Assembly (NCBI GenBank): GCA_963706535.1
Contig: CAVPMU010000024.1
Coordinates: 62,001 to 126,000 of the forward strand
Length of the DNA stretch: 64,000 bases
Reading direction: 5' to 3'
Source of the DNA: RPQJ01 sp963706535
Lineage (GTDB): Bacteria > Pseudomonadota > Gammaproteobacteria > Steroidobacterales > Steroidobacteraceae
In this document: piece after piece, positions 1-8,118 of the stretch
Position numbering within the stretch: position 1 is the first letter of the stretch
Layout: every line of letters begins with the position of its first letter
Made by a program: the position numbers and the translations under genes
Notes under the pieces: model-generated
Database searches by the model: none
What the model saw: only the letters and a program-made list of their open reading frames with translations
What the model was told of the DNA's origin: nothing

Positions 1-1
1 C

Positions 2-724
2 GCGCACTCCTTTTTCGACCAGCGCATGGCGACGCCGGGCGACGAGGTGCTCTACCGGCGGCTCGAGCGCTTCGGCACGCGCGCGGTCGAGGTCTTCGAC
101 CAGCCCGACGCGGGACCGTGGGAGTTCCGCGGCTTCGCGCAGGTGCACACCTTCCCGGCGGCGATGTGCTGGGCCGGCTGCGACCGTCTCGCGAGGATCG
201 GGCGCAAGCTCGGGCTGCACGAACGCGCGCGGCACTGGCAGCAACACGCCGACACGTTGCGTGAGCAGGTGCTGTCGCGTGCCTGGAACGCCGAGCGGAG
301 TGCCTTCACCTCGGCGTTCGGCGGCGCCGATCTCGACGCGACCGCGCTGCTGCTGCCCGAACTCGGCATCGTCGACGCACGCGACCCGCGCTTCGCCGCC
401 ACCTTATCCGCGGTCGAGCGCGAACTCAAGGACGGCGACTGGTTCTACCGCTACCGGCATCACGACGATTTCGGCCATCCGGCCACCGCGTTCACGACCT
501 GTGCATTCTGGTACGTGAATGCGCTCGCCGCCGCGGGGCGGCGCGAGGAGGCACGCGAGCATTTCGACCGGCTGCTGTCGCGGCGGACGAGGCTCGGGCA
601 ACTGTCCGAGGACATCGCACCGTCGACCGGCGAGTTGTGGGGCAACTTCCCGCAGACCTACAGCCTCGTCGGCATCATCAATTCCGCGATCCGGCTCAGT
701 CGCTCGTGGGAGGACGCGCTGTGA
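2..724 (+). CDS. Glycoside hydrolase family 15 protein (glucoamylase/trehalase type), 5' partial
   Basis: This is the C-terminal part of a GH15 (alpha/alpha)6-barrel hydrolase; the frame is open from the left window edge, so the start lies outside. Visible family signatures are GPWEFRG, the segment around MCWAGCDR, and the C-terminal block LSEDIAPSTGELWGNFPQTYS, in which the Glu of the ED pair is the usual catalytic base region of the family. GH15 enzymes of this clade cleave alpha-1,4-glucans or trehalose. Its stop overlaps the GTG start of otsA, a gene order seen in trehalose loci, so a role in trehalose or glycogen turnover is likely; the exact substrate cannot be read from the fragment. 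Confidence 0.88.
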   Translation, partial: AHSFFDQRMATPGDEVLYRRLERFGTRAVEVFDQPDAGPWEFRGFAQVHTFPAAMCWAGCDRLARIGRKLGLHERARHWQQHADTLREQVLSRAWNAERSAFTSAFGGADLDATALLLPELGIVDARDPRFAATLSAVERELKDGDWFYRYRHHDDFGHPATAFTTCAFWYVNALAAAGRREEAREHFDRLLSRRTRLGQLSEDIAPSTGELWGNFPQTYSLVGIINSAIRLSRSWEDAL

Positions 725-2214
725 GGCGGCTGGTGGCCGTCTCGAACCGGGTCACCGCGCCGCGCCGCACGGCGGCCGCAGGCGGGCTCGCGGTCGGCGT
801 GCTGGCCGCGATGCGCGCCCGCGGCGGACTGTGGTTCGGCTGGAGCGGGGACCTCGTGGACGGCGCGCCCGGCGACCGCCCGATCGTCAACCGGGGCAAC
901 GTCGCCTATGCGACCTTCGACCTGCCCCGCAAGGACCACGCCCCCTACTACGCCGGGTTCTGCAACGGCAGCCTGTGGCCGCTGTTCCACTATTTCGTCG
1001 GCACGTTCCAGTACTCGGACGTCCATTACGACGCCTATCGCCGCGTCAACCAGCAGTTCGCCGAGCGCCTGCTGCCATTGCTGCGCGGCGACGATCTCGT
1101 CTGGGTGCACGACTACCACCTCGTCCCGCTCGCCGGGATGCTGCGCGCCGCCGGCGCGCGCCAGCCGCTCGGCTTCTTCCTGCACATCCCCTTCCCGCAC
1201 GTCGAGGCGCTGCGTGCGCTGCCCGTGTATGCCGACATCGTCAATGGCCTGCTCGCCTACGACCTCGTCGGCTTCCAGACCGCCTCCGACCTCGAGTCGT
1301 TCCGCTCCGCGGTCGTCGCGCTGCACGGGCCGCGCGCGGTCCACCGCGACGGCAGCCTGCAGGTGGACGGCCGGCGCACGGCGACGGGCGTCTTCCCGAT
1401 CGGCGTCGACGTCGAGGAGATTGAGCGCGAGGCCCGCGATTCGAGCGGGCTCGAGGCCGTGCAGCGCATGCGGGCGGGACTGCTGGACCGGCGCTGCATC
1501 ATCGGCGTCGACCGGCTCGACTACAGCAAGGGACTCGTCGACCGGTTCCAGTGCTTCGAGCGCTTCCTCGAGCGGCATCCGGACCATGCGAACCACGTGA
1601 CGTTCCTGCAGATCGCACCGGTGAGCCGCGGCGAGGTCAAGGCCTATTCCGAGCTGCGACGCTCGCTCGAGCAGACCGCCGGACGCATCAACGGGCGATT
1701 CGCCGACACCGACTGGACACCGATCCGCTACCTGAACCGCAACTTTCCACACGACGTGCTGATGGGCTTCCTGCGCACCGCGCAGGTCGCCCTGGTCACG
1801 CCGATGCGCGACGGCATGAACCTCGTGGCGAAGGAGTTCATCGCGGCACAGGACCCGGACGACCCGGGCGTGCTGGTGCTCTCGACGCTGGCCGGTGCGG
1901 CACGCGAACTGCCGGACGCGATCCTGGTCAATCCGCGCGACACCAGCGGGGTCGCCGACGCGATCGAGCGGGCGTTGACGATGCCGTTGGCGGAACGACG
2001 GGAGCGTCATGCCAGGATGCTCGAGGTACTGCGCCGCAACGACATCCACGCCTGGCACACGCGCTTCGTGGCGCAGCTCGAGGCCGCCACCGGCGCCCGG
2101 CCGCGACCGCCCGCGGGCATGGGCGGGTCAGGACAGCGCGCGGTACAACATCCTCGCGGCGACGATCGCCAGGAAGACGCCAAACGCCGCGGAGAGCCTG
2201 CGCCGGTCCATTGA
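721..2214 (+). CDS. otsA: Alpha,alpha-trehalose-phosphate synthase (UDP-forming)
   Basis: OtsA (GT20) joins UDP-glucose and glucose-6-phosphate to trehalose-6-phosphate, a cytosolic step in making the compatible solute trehalose. The start is the GTG at 721, which overlaps the preceding stop as GTGA and begins directly at the conserved VAVSNRV strand. Other signatures are HDYHLVPLAG, GFFLHIPFP, YDLVGFQT, GVDRLDYSKG and the donor-site stretch TPMRDGMNLVAKEF. At 497 aa it is slightly longer than E. coli OtsA (474 aa); the extra residues form a Pro/Arg/Gly-rich tail that overlaps the 3' end of the convergent TauE gene by 87 bp. No OtsB is seen here; it may lie upstream. Confidence 0.95.
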   Translation: MRRLVAVSNRVTAPRRTAAAGGLAVGVLAAMRARGGLWFGWSGDLVDGAPGDRPIVNRGNVAYATFDLPRKDHAPYYAGFCNGSLWPLFHYFVGTFQYSDVHYDAYRRVNQQFAERLLPLLRGDDLVWVHDYHLVPLAGMLRAAGARQPLGFFLHIPFPHVEALRALPVYADIVNGLLAYDLVGFQTASDLESFRSAVVALHGPRAVHRDGSLQVDGRRTATGVFPIGVDVEEIEREARDSSGLEAVQRMRAGLLDRRCIIGVDRLDYSKGLVDRFQCFERFLERHPDHANHVTFLQIAPVSRGEVKAYSELRRSLEQTAGRINGRFADTDWTPIRYLNRNFPHDVLMGFLRTAQVALVTPMRDGMNLVAKEFIAAQDPDDPGVLVLSTLAGAARELPDAILVNPRDTSGVADAIERALTMPLAERRERHARMLEVLRRNDIHAWHTRFVAQLEAATGARPRPPAGMGGSGQRAVQHPRGDDRQEDAKRRGEPAPVH

Positions 2215-2952
2215 GTGCGCGAGGCGTGCGCCGAGCGGCGCCATGCTCCAGGTCACCGGCGCGACGACGGCGAATCCGGGCAGGCTCACGTAGCCGAGCG
2301 TCAGTGGGGGCATGACCCCAGCGGGAGGCTGCGCAACCAGGTAGCCGGCGGTCGCCGGGATGCTGATCCACAACCCGAGCAGTGCCGCCGTGCCGACGGC
2401 CTTGTGCACGGGCTCGCCGCACAGCGTCATCGACGGCACGGACAGGGTGCCGCCGCCGATGCCCATCATCGCGGAGACGGCGCCGATCGAAGCCGGAAGC
2501 GCCGCTCCCGCGATTCCACCCGGGACGGACTCGCGCAGCACGACGTGGTCGAGCGGCAGCAGCATCTTGAGCGCGGCAAGCAGCGCGACGACGCCGAAGA
2601 CGATGGCCAGCAGTCCCGCGTCCACGTGCGTGGCGACGAGCGAACCCGCGAGCGATCCCGCCACGATCGGCAGCGACCAGCGCTTCACCACGGCGACATC
2701 GACCGACCCGCGCCGCGCATGCGAGCGCGAGGAGGAAATGGACGTGGGGATGATGGTCGCCATCGAAGTGGCGACCGCGATGTGCAGCGCAACCGCGGGA
2801 TCGACACCGGCGAACTCGAGCGCGAGGTCGAGCACGGGCACGATCACGATGCCACCGCCGACACCCAGGAGTCCCGCGATCAATCCACCGGCCGCGCCCG
2901 CGCCCACGAGCGCGGCCAGCAGCGGCAGCCACTCCGCGAGCGTGCCGGTCAC
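2128..2952 (-). CDS. TauE/SafE-family sulfite/anion exporter
   Basis: A 274-residue polytopic inner-membrane protein of the TauE/SafE (TSUP) family. Both copies of the family repeat are visible: an N-terminal GLLGVGGGIVIVP block near residue 28 and a second GIGGGTLSVP block near residue 163, each followed by hydrophobic segments, giving about eight membrane helices. Family members export sulfite or organosulfur anions, but substrates vary and nothing adjacent fixes it. Its 3' end runs 87 bp into otsA on the opposite strand, and it diverges from the TPP-lyase operon, with about 170 bp of shared intergenic DNA. Confidence 0.85.
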   Translation of the reverse strand: MTGTLAEWLPLLAALVGAGAAGGLIAGLLGVGGGIVIVPVLDLALEFAGVDPAVALHIAVATSMATIIPTSISSSRSHARRGSVDVAVVKRWSLPIVAGSLAGSLVATHVDAGLLAIVFGVVALLAALKMLLPLDHVVLRESVPGGIAGAALPASIGAVSAMMGIGGGTLSVPSMTLCGEPVHKAVGTAALLGLWISIPATAGYLVAQPPAGVMPPLTLGYVSLPGFAVVAPVTWSMAPLGARLAHSMDRRRLSAAFGVFLAIVAARMLYRALS

Positions 2953-3123
2953 CGGGAGGCCGCGCAGCCTGGGAACATCGGAATCGTTCGCATGGCGCCG
3001 TCCATCGTGGAAAACCGCCGCAGTCTACCGGCAACACTCCGGGCCCGCCTCACTGTGCAGCGGTGAGGGTATAGTTCCGCGACCAACGACCTGCCCGCAA
3101 TGACGGGCATTCCGGGGAAGCAC

Positions 3124-4878
3124 ATGAGCGAGACGAGCGGCGGCGAAGTCCTGGCGCGCATGCTGCAGGCCGAGGGCGTGGAGAAGGTGTTCGGCATCAT
3201 CGACGGCACCTACTTCGGTTTCTACTCGAGCCTGCACCGGCTCGGCATCGAGATCGTCACGCCGCGCCACGAGACCTGCGCCGCGCACATGGCCGGCGCC
3301 TACGCGCGCCTCACCGGCAAGCTCGGTGTCTGCATGGCGAGCAACGGCCCGGGCGTGGCGAACATCCTGCCGGGTCTCGCAGTGGAGAATGCCGAGGGCA
3401 ACCGCGTGCTCGCGATCACGAGCTGCCGTCGACCGCAGATCGTCTACCCGGATCGCGGCGGCGCCTACCAGTCCTTCGACCAGGTCGGGGCCATCGCGCA
3501 CCTGGCGAAGTGGAGCCATGCCGTGGTGTCGTTCGACCGCGTCGCCGAGCTCGGCCGCACCGCGCTCCGCCACTGCTACGAGGGCCGGCCCGGCGTCGTG
3601 CACCTCGACGTGCCCGAGACGATCATGAACGGCAAGGTGAAGGCCGAGGTGCCCACCTGGCAGCCGCACCAGTACCGTCGCGTGGACCCGATCGTCCCGT
3701 CGCCCGCGCAGGTCGAGCAGGCGGCGGACATGCTGGCGGCGGCGGAGCTGCCGATGATCCACGCCGGCAGCGGCATCATCCACGCCGGCGCCTACGACGA
3801 ACTGCGCCGCGTGGCCGAGGCCTTGCATGCGCCGGTCACCACGAGCTGGGCCGCGCGCGGCGTGCTGCCGGAGACCTCCGTGCTCGCCATCCCCATGCCC
3901 GACATCAAGCTCAACAACGAGGTACGCAACGACGCGGACCTCGTGCTGGTGGTGGGCTCGCGCCTCGGGGAGACGGACTGGTGGGGCAAGGCGCCGTACT
4001 GGCGGCATCCGTCCGAGCAGAAGATGATCCAGGTGGACGTGGACGCCCACGTGCTCGGTGCGAACAAGCCGGCGGCGCTGGCCGTGCTGGCCGATGCAAA
4101 GCTGTTCCTCGCCGCGCTGGCCACCGCGCTCGAGTCGCGCAAGGCGCGCATGAACCTCGATGCGCGCCAGCGCACGGTCGCGAAGTACCGCGAGACCCTG
4201 CGCGCGGCGCGCGCCAAGCTCGACGAGAAGCTCGCCGACCTGGCCGTGCCGATGAACCCGGCGCACATCGCGCACGTCTGCCAGCAGGTGTTTCCCGAGG
4301 GCTCGGTGCTGGTCGCCGACGGCGGCAACACCGCGGTGTGGGCCATGATGTTCCACGAGATGCGCGTGCCGAACACCATCCTCTCGACCTTCAAGTTCGG
4401 CATGCTCGGCGCCGGCGTGGCACAGGCCACGGGCGCGGCCGTCGCGCGGCCCGGACTCCCCGTCTGCTGCATCATCGGCGACGGCGCGATGGGTTTCCAT
4501 CCGCAGGAAGTCGAGACCGCCGTGCGCAACGGCCTGCGCGTCATCTTCGTCGTGGCCTGCGACAAGCAGTGGGGCATGGTGAAGATGAACCAGCAGTTCG
4601 CGCTGAAGCCGATCAAGACGCTGATCAGGAAGTCGCTCGGGCCCGACGAGACCATCAAGGCGGACCTGGGCGAGATCCGCTTCGACGAACTCGGCCGCTC
4701 GATGGGCGCGCATGGCGAGCGCGTGGCCGATCCGCGCGAACTCAAGGCCGCGCTCGAGCGCGCGCTGGCGAGCGGCGGCCCCGCGGTGGTCCACGTGGAC
4801 GTGGACCCCGTCAAGCACATGTGGGCGCCCGGCCTGATGCACTTCAAGGACATGCACCAGGAGCCCAAGGGCAAATGA
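3124..4878 (+). CDS. Thiamine-pyrophosphate-dependent lyase/decarboxylase (acetolactate synthase-like)
   Basis: A 584-residue member of the three-domain TPP family (PYR, central, PP domains), like acetolactate synthase, 2-hydroxyacyl-CoA lyase and oxalyl-CoA decarboxylase. The cofactor-activating Glu is E50 in PRHETCAAHMAGAYARLTGK. The PP domain carries the Mg-TPP motif beginning IIGDGAMGF near residue 453, but the usual closing NN is CDKQWG, an odd variant. ATG 3124 has GGGGAAG five bases upstream and is preferred to the in-frame ATG at 3100. It is the first gene of an eight-gene operon and overlaps the symporter gene as ATGA. The substrate is unknown; a carbon-carbon lyase acting on a keto- or hydroxy-acid or its thioester is the safe call. 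Confidence 0.85.
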   Translation: MSETSGGEVLARMLQAEGVEKVFGIIDGTYFGFYSSLHRLGIEIVTPRHETCAAHMAGAYARLTGKLGVCMASNGPGVANILPGLAVENAEGNRVLAITSCRRPQIVYPDRGGAYQSFDQVGAIAHLAKWSHAVVSFDRVAELGRTALRHCYEGRPGVVHLDVPETIMNGKVKAEVPTWQPHQYRRVDPIVPSPAQVEQAADMLAAAELPMIHAGSGIIHAGAYDELRRVAEALHAPVTTSWAARGVLPETSVLAIPMPDIKLNNEVRNDADLVLVVGSRLGETDWWGKAPYWRHPSEQKMIQVDVDAHVLGANKPAALAVLADAKLFLAALATALESRKARMNLDARQRTVAKYRETLRAARAKLDEKLADLAVPMNPAHIAHVCQQVFPEGSVLVADGGNTAVWAMMFHEMRVPNTILSTFKFGMLGAGVAQATGAAVARPGLPVCCIIGDGAMGFHPQEVETAVRNGLRVIFVVACDKQWGMVKMNQQFALKPIKTLIRKSLGPDETIKADLGEIRFDELGRSMGAHGERVADPRELKAALERALASGGPAVVHVDVDPVKHMWAPGLMHFKDMHQEPKGK

Positions 4879-5795
4879 CGGAGATCGACGCGGTCCGGCT
4901 GAACTTCAGCCCCGAATCGCTCGTCGCGCTCAACGTCATCCTCGCGCTCGTCATGTTCGGCGTCGCGCTGGACATGAAGCTCGAGGACTTCAAGGGCATC
5001 GGCGCGGCGCCACGGGCGGTGCTGATCGGGCTCGCCGCGCAATTCGTGCTGCTGCCGGCGATCGCGTGGGCGCTCACGATGGTGCTGAAGCCCCAGCCGA
5101 GCATCGCCCTCGGCATCATCCTGGTGGCCTCCTGCCCCGGCGGCAACATCTCCAACTTCCTCACCAACTTCGCGCGCGGCAATACCGCGCTCTCGGTCAC
5201 CGTCACTGCCTTCTCGACCGTCGGCGCGATGTTCTTCACGCCCTTCAACACGGCCTTCTGGGGCTCGATGAATCCCGCCACGCGCGAGATCCTGACCCGC
5301 ATCGCCATCGATCCCGTGGAGATGCTCGCTGCGGTCGCGGTCCTGCTCGTGGTGCCGGCGCTGCTCGGCATGACCGTCGCACGCTACTTCCCGGCCTTTG
5401 CGGCGCGCTCGCGCAAGCCGTTCCGCATCCTCTCGCTGGTGGTGTTCGCGGCCTTCGTCATCGGCGCGCTGGCGGCGAACTGGGACTACTTCCTCACCTA
5501 CGTGCATCGCGTCGTGATTGGCGTGTTCCTGCTGAATGCGCTCGGCCTGGCCGGTGGCTATGCCGCGGCGCGGCTCGCGCGGTTGCGGGAAGCCGACCGC
5601 CGCGCGGTGTCGATCGAGGTCGGCATCCAGAACTCGGGGCTCGGACTCGTGCTGGTGTTCAACTTCTTCGGTGGCCTCGGCGGCATGGCGATCACCGCCG
5701 CGTGGTGGGGCATCTGGCACATCCTCGCCGGCACCGCGCTCGCGACCTGGTGGCGGCGGCATCCGCCGCTGCCCGTCGCAGCGGGGATGCCCTGA
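4875..5795 (+). CDS. Bile acid:sodium symporter-family transporter
   Basis: A 306-residue polytopic membrane protein of the BASS/SBF superfamily. Typical signatures are the first helix ending MFGVALDMKLEDF, the discontinuous-helix motif SCPGGNISNFLTNFARGN near residue 88, and the second crossover segment EVGIQNSGLGL near residue 250. These transporters take up organic anions (bile acids, pyruvate, pantoate, keto acids) with sodium. ATG 4875 overlaps the upstream stop as ATGA and the gene ends overlapping the next start, so it is translationally coupled. It may import the substrate of the TPP lyase encoded just upstream; this is inference from context only. Confidence 0.87.
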   Translation: MTEIDAVRLNFSPESLVALNVILALVMFGVALDMKLEDFKGIGAAPRAVLIGLAAQFVLLPAIAWALTMVLKPQPSIALGIILVASCPGGNISNFLTNFARGNTALSVTVTAFSTVGAMFFTPFNTAFWGSMNPATREILTRIAIDPVEMLAAVAVLLVVPALLGMTVARYFPAFAARSRKPFRILSLVVFAAFVIGALAANWDYFLTYVHRVVIGVFLLNALGLAGGYAAARLARLREADRRAVSIEVGIQNSGLGLVLVFNFFGGLGGMAITAAWWGIWHILAGTALATWWRRHPPLPVAAGMP

Positions 5796-6769
5796 TGGGC
5801 CATCGCGTCCTGGTGACCGGCGCCGCTGGTTACCTCGGTAGCCGGCTGGTGGAGGCGCTGGCGCGGCCGAACGACGCGGAGCGTCGCCTCGACTGCCTGG
5901 TGGCGACGGACGTGCGCGAGGTGCCCGAGACCGGGCGCGAGGCAGGCGTCGTTTACGCATCGTCCGATGTCAGGGACGCGGGCATCGGTGAGCTGATGCG
6001 CCGGCATCGCGTCGACACGGTCGTGCACCTAGCGGCCATCGTCACGCCGGGACCGCGCTCGAATCGCGAGTTCGAATACTCGGTGGACGTGCTCGGCACG
6101 CGCAACGTGCTGGCAGGCTGCGTCGCCGCAGGCGTGCGGCGCATCGTCGTGACCTCGAGCGGCGCCGCCTACGGCTATCACGCCGACAACCCCGCGTGGC
6201 TCACCGAGGACCACCCGGTCCGCGGCAACGAGGCGTTCGCGTACTCGCACCACAAGCGGCTGGTCGAGGAGCTGCTGGCCGATTACCGCCGCGAGCATCC
6301 CGCGCTCGAGCAGGTCGTGTTCCGGGTCGGCACCATCCTCGGCGAGACCACCCGCAACCAGATCACCGCGCTGTTCGAGAAACCGCGCCTCATCGCCATC
6401 CGCGGCGCGGCGAGCCCGTTCGTGTTCATCTGGGACCGCGACGTCGTGGGCGCCATCGAGCATGCGATCTTCGCGGGCCCGCCCGGCATCTACAACGTCG
6501 CGGGCGACGGCGCGCTGTCGATCCAGGAAATCGCGGCACGCCTCGGCAAGCGCTGCGTGACGATTCCTGCCGCGGTGCTGCAGGCGTTGCTGGCGGTGCT
6601 GCACCCGCTGCGTCTCTCGCGCTACGGACCCGAACAGGTCGATTTCCTGCGCTACCGCCCGGTGCTCGACAACCGGCGGCTCAAGGAGCGGTTCGGCTAC
6701 GTGCCGCGCCTGACCTCGAGCGAGGTCTTCGAGCTGTTCCGCAAGGCGCGCGGCCTGGGAGCGCCCTGA
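5795..6769 (+). CDS. NAD-dependent epimerase/dehydratase (extended SDR)
   Basis: A 324-residue extended short-chain dehydrogenase. The nucleotide-binding GAAGYLG motif sits at residues 8-14, a conserved VVHLAA strand follows, and the catalytic YSHHK (YxxxK) lies near residues 149-153 after the TSSGAAYG serine segment. Extended SDRs of this kind act on nucleotide sugars, steroids or 3-hydroxy acyl derivatives; the C-terminal substrate half here shows no diagnostic motif. The start overlaps the symporter stop by one base (TGATG) and the stop lies 2 bp before the next SDR gene, so it belongs to the same operon. Confidence 0.88.
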   Translation: MGHRVLVTGAAGYLGSRLVEALARPNDAERRLDCLVATDVREVPETGREAGVVYASSDVRDAGIGELMRRHRVDTVVHLAAIVTPGPRSNREFEYSVDVLGTRNVLAGCVAAGVRRIVVTSSGAAYGYHADNPAWLTEDHPVRGNEAFAYSHHKRLVEELLADYRREHPALEQVVFRVGTILGETTRNQITALFEKPRLIAIRGAASPFVFIWDRDVVGAIEHAIFAGPPGIYNVAGDGALSIQEIAARLGKRCVTIPAAVLQALLAVLHPLRLSRYGPEQVDFLRYRPVLDNRRLKERFGYVPRLTSSEVFELFRKARGLGAP

Positions 6770-6771
6770 CG

Positions 6772-7629
6772 ATGCCCGGGCGTTCCTTCGACGGCGCGAC
6801 GGTCCTGGTGACGGGAGCGGGCGGCGGACTCGGCCGCGCCATCGCCCTGCGTTTCGCGCAGGCCGGCGCGCACATCGTCGCGTTCGACCGCGATGTGGAA
6901 GGCGTCGCGACGCTCCGCGGCGAGCTCGAGGCTGCCGGGCGCGCCTGCCTGGCCGTGCCGGGCGACGTGACGGATCCCGCAGCCTGCGAAGCTGCCGTCG
7001 CCGCGGCCGTCGAGCGCTTCGGCTCGCTCGACGTGCTGATCAACAATGCCGGCATCAGCCACCGCAGCGGCTTCGCCGACACGGAGCTCGCCGTGATCCG
7101 CCGCGTGATGGACGTGAATTTCTTCGGGGCCGTGAACTGCACCAAGGCTGCCCTGCCCCACCTGCTCGGCAGTCGCGGCCTGGTGGTGGCCATCTCGAGC
7201 GTGGCGGGATTCTCGCCGCTCATCGCGCGTACCGGCTACGCCGCCAGCAAGCACGCCATGCATGGCTTCTTCGAGAGCCTGCGCACCGAGGTCCGGCCGC
7301 AGGGCGTGGACGTGATGATGGTCTGCCCGTCCTTCATCGCGACCCGCATCGACCGCAACGCGCTCGGCGGCGACGGCGCGCCGGTGCGACACGGCCAGGT
7401 GGTGGTGGGCCCGCAGCAGGACGCCGCAGCCGTGGCGGAACGGATCCTGCGGGGCGCGGGCCTGGGCCGGCGCCTGCTGCACGTCGGCCGTACGGCGCGG
7501 CTGGCCTGGTGGTTGACCCGCCTCGCACCCGGAATCTACGACTCGATCATGGCGCGGCGTCTGCGCGCGGAACTAGAATCCCCGACCGAGCCCGCCCGGG
7601 CGATGCCGGAAAGGAAGTCCCGACCATGA
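6772..7629 (+). CDS. Classical short-chain dehydrogenase/reductase
   Basis: A 285-residue classical SDR. Cofactor motif TGAGGGLGRA near residues 15-24, NNAG near residue 90, catalytic Ser in ISSVAG and YAASK near residues 157-161. The acidic residue after beta-2 (VAFDRD) favours NAD(H) over NADP(H). A basic, moderately hydrophobic C-terminus (around RLAWWLTRLAP) suggests membrane association, common in lipid-active SDRs. ATG 6772 starts 2 bp after the previous stop, and the stop overlaps the DUF2505 start as ATGA. Substrate unknown; in this operon a fatty or long-chain hydroxy/oxo compound is plausible. Confidence 0.88.
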   Translation: MPGRSFDGATVLVTGAGGGLGRAIALRFAQAGAHIVAFDRDVEGVATLRGELEAAGRACLAVPGDVTDPAACEAAVAAAVERFGSLDVLINNAGISHRSGFADTELAVIRRVMDVNFFGAVNCTKAALPHLLGSRGLVVAISSVAGFSPLIARTGYAASKHAMHGFFESLRTEVRPQGVDVMMVCPSFIATRIDRNALGGDGAPVRHGQVVVGPQQDAAAVAERILRGAGLGRRLLHVGRTARLAWWLTRLAPGIYDSIMARRLRAELESPTEPARAMPERKSRP

Positions 7630-8102
7630 AGGTTCACGTCAAGCATTCCCTCAAGACCGACGTCGCCAGCGCCTTCAAGCTCTGCACCGAGCAGAAGAGC
7701 CAGGAGGCGGTGTACGCGGAACTCGGCGGCACGGACGTCAGGGTCAAGCGCGAGGGACGCGCGCCGAACGTCAAGCTCAGGATCTCGCGCAAGGAGCCCG
7801 CGAACCCGCCGGCCGCCATCCGCAGGTTCGTCCCCGCCACCAGCGAGGTGAGCCACGGCGAGGACTGGTCCGCAGACGGCGACGGATACGCCGCCGGCAT
7901 CGCGGTCGAGATCAAGGGCGTGCCGGTGAAGATCGTCGGCACCAAGGTCCTGCGCCAGGAGAAGGGCGGCTGCGGCATCGAGTGGAATTTCGACGTGACG
8001 AGCGGCATCCCGCTGCTCGGCGGCGTGATCGCCTCGTTTGCCGCGAGCGAGATCGAGAAGAAGCTCGAGCAGGAGTTCCGGGTCCTCAAGTCCATGGCCT
8101 GA
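7626..8102 (+). CDS. DUF2505-domain protein (START/SRPBCC-like)
   Basis: A 158-residue soluble protein whose whole length resembles DUF2505, a family predicted to adopt the START/Bet v1-like helix-grip fold that binds hydrophobic ligands. Features are a beta-rich first half beginning MKVHVKHSL, a glycine-containing segment SGIPLLGGVIASF and a closing amphipathic helix rich in Glu and Lys (EIEKKLEQEF). The start overlaps the SDR stop as ATGA, so it is translated in the same operon. A lipid-carrier role for neighbouring enzymes is an inference from fold and context, not shown. Confidence 0.75.
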   Translation: MKVHVKHSLKTDVASAFKLCTEQKSQEAVYAELGGTDVRVKREGRAPNVKLRISRKEPANPPAAIRRFVPATSEVSHGEDWSADGDGYAAGIAVEIKGVPVKIVGTKVLRQEKGGCGIEWNFDVTSGIPLLGGVIASFAASEIEKKLEQEFRVLKSMA

Positions 8103-8118
8103 GGGCATACTGCAGGGC

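Noticed and set aside
658..2058. 466-codon minus-strand frame opposite otsA
   Set aside because: Antisense shadow of a conserved gene, with no motifs and low-complexity composition.
3025..4857. 610-codon minus-strand frame opposite the TPP enzyme
   Set aside because: His/Arg/Val-rich antisense translation with no recognisable fold; the plus-strand gene is clear.
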